From an uncultured Jeotgalicoccus sp. (GTDB lineage Bacteria > Bacillota > Bacilli > Staphylococcales > Salinicoccaceae): a stretch of 33,072 bases of DNA. Position 1 is the stretch's first letter; the number at the start of each line of letters is the position of its first letter. Positions 32,284-33,072 of the stretch are shown piece after piece. Both the position numbers and the translations under genes were made by a program. A model generated the notes under the pieces. That model did not search any database. It had not been told where the DNA came from and was given only the letters and a program-made list of their open reading frames with translations. Location of the stretch: NCBI GenBank assembly GCA_947631305.1, contig CANRKV010000003.1, forward strand, positions 1 through 33,072, in the 5' to 3' direction.

Positions 32284-32317
32284 AAATTAATATTCTTAAA
32301 AAAGAGAAGGAGATTCT

Positions 32318-33072
32318 ATGCAGACATTTAACGATTTTTCCAAAAGCGCGGAGTCGCACAGGACTTTGCCGCTGATTGAAAGTTTTTACACCGATGTATT
32401 GACACCGGTACATATGTTTAATGCATTAAAGGACGACGCGCTTTATATTTTAGAAAGTCAGGACCCTGCATCAGAATGGTCGAATTATTCATTTATCGGC
32501 CTGGATCCTTTTATAGATATAAGTGAAGCCCGTGACGGATTTCTTATGACCGACCTCGACACAGACAAAACTTTTACATTCAGCACGCTGAAAGAAGCGC
32601 TCGATTATGCTCAGAATTATGTCGACGCATACACTGACAGCATTGACCTGCCGTTCAAAGGCGGCGCTGTCGGCTACGTAAATTATGAAGCTGTGCAGGA
32701 TCTCGCCGGCATCGAACCGCGTGACGGCAATAAGCAAGGCAATTATCAATTCGTTTTCACACGGACACTGATTGCCTATAATCACCGTAAGCAGCAGACT
32801 TCCATCATCTCATTTGAAAATCCAGAACGCTTTGAAAGTGTTAAAGATACATATAATACTTTGAAAACACGTATTCATTCACTCAAAAAGCAGCTGCAGA
32901 GTAATATTCAGCTCGAGGATTTAATGCTCTCCAGAAGACAAGCCGAAAATCCGCAGCTGACATTTACAAGCAACTATAAAGAAGCTGATTTCAAACGCGA
33001 TGTCGATGTAATAAAAGATCATATCAGCCGCGGTGAAATAGAGCAGACTGTACTTTCACAGCGTTTTGATAC
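32318..33072 (+). CDS. trpE: Anthranilate synthase component I, N-terminal 251 codons (runs off window)
   Basis: The ATG at 32318 follows AGAAGGAGA. The open frame continues to the last base, so the catalytic C-terminal half is outside. Visible family motifs are ILESQDPASEWSNYSFIG (about 48-65), whose LES...S pattern forms the tryptophan feedback site, FKGGAVGYVNYE (about 116-127), and the start of the chorismate-binding domain, DVDVIKDHISRGEIEQTVLS near the window end. TrpE converts chorismate to anthranilate with ammonia from TrpG. PabB is similar, but the N-terminal LES motif favours TrpE. It is probably the first gene of a trp operon. Confidence 0.9.
   Translation, partial: MQTFNDFSKSAESHRTLPLIESFYTDVLTPVHMFNALKDDALYILESQDPASEWSNYSFIGLDPFIDISEARDGFLMTDLDTDKTFTFSTLKEALDYAQNYVDAYTDSIDLPFKGGAVGYVNYEAVQDLAGIEPRDGNKQGNYQFVFTRTLIAYNHRKQQTSIISFENPERFESVKDTYNTLKTRIHSLKKQLQSNIQLEDLMLSRRQAENPQLTFTSNYKEADFKRDVDVIKDHISRGEIEQTVLSQRFD

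Overview
The window carries a housekeeping block of a low-GC Gram-positive coccus. Gene order and protein sequences look like Staphylococcaceae: the series radA, yacL, gltX, cysE, cysS, mrnC, rlmB, yacP, sigH, rpmG, secE, nusG, rplK, rplA, rplJ, rplL, a methyltransferase, rpoB, rpoC, rpsL, rpsG, fusA, tuf, M20 amidohydrolase, kbl, threonine dehydrogenase is close to the staphylococcal series. Three things argue against Staphylococcus itself: ispD and ispF lie between yacL and gltX (MEP isoprenoid route), trpE rather than clpC flanks radA, and the small L7Ae-like gene usual between rpoC and rpsL is absent. A relative such as Jeotgalicoccus, Salinicoccus or Nosocomiicoccus fits, but this is inference; no rRNA is present to settle it.

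Layout. 1-2350 (minus): start of a HAD phosphatase gene, an epimerase-type threonine dehydrogenase and kbl, which together turn threonine into glycine and acetyl-CoA. A near-consensus CcpA (cre) site lies upstream of kbl. 2514-6051 (plus): three overlapping paralogous M20 peptidase/amidohydrolase genes. A bidirectional terminator at 6071-6102 separates them from the convergent tuf. 6132-22379 (minus): translation and transcription core in several units: tuf; rpsL-rpsG-fusA; methyltransferase-rpoB-rpoC; rplJ-rplL with an L10 leader; rplK-rplA with a possible L1 site; sigH-rpmG-secE-nusG. secE (58 aa) and rpmG (45 aa) are small genes read directly from the sequence. 23102-26797 (minus): cysE-cysS-mrnC-rlmB-yacP behind a cysteine T-box. 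27043-32104 (minus): radA-yacL-ispD-ispF-gltX, tightly coupled. 32318-33072 (plus): the first 251 codons of trpE, running off the window.

Most genes are ordinary. The interest is in the regulatory DNA: a compact leader before rpsL with interleaved inverted repeats, a terminator-like hairpin and a 16-codon ORF whose stop falls in that hairpin; a 35-bp near-perfect inverted repeat spanning the rplJ promoter; an L1-site-like hairpin before rplK; and the M20 gene triplet. I see no insertion sequence, prophage, CRISPR array, tRNA or rRNA, and no clearly novel multi-gene system.
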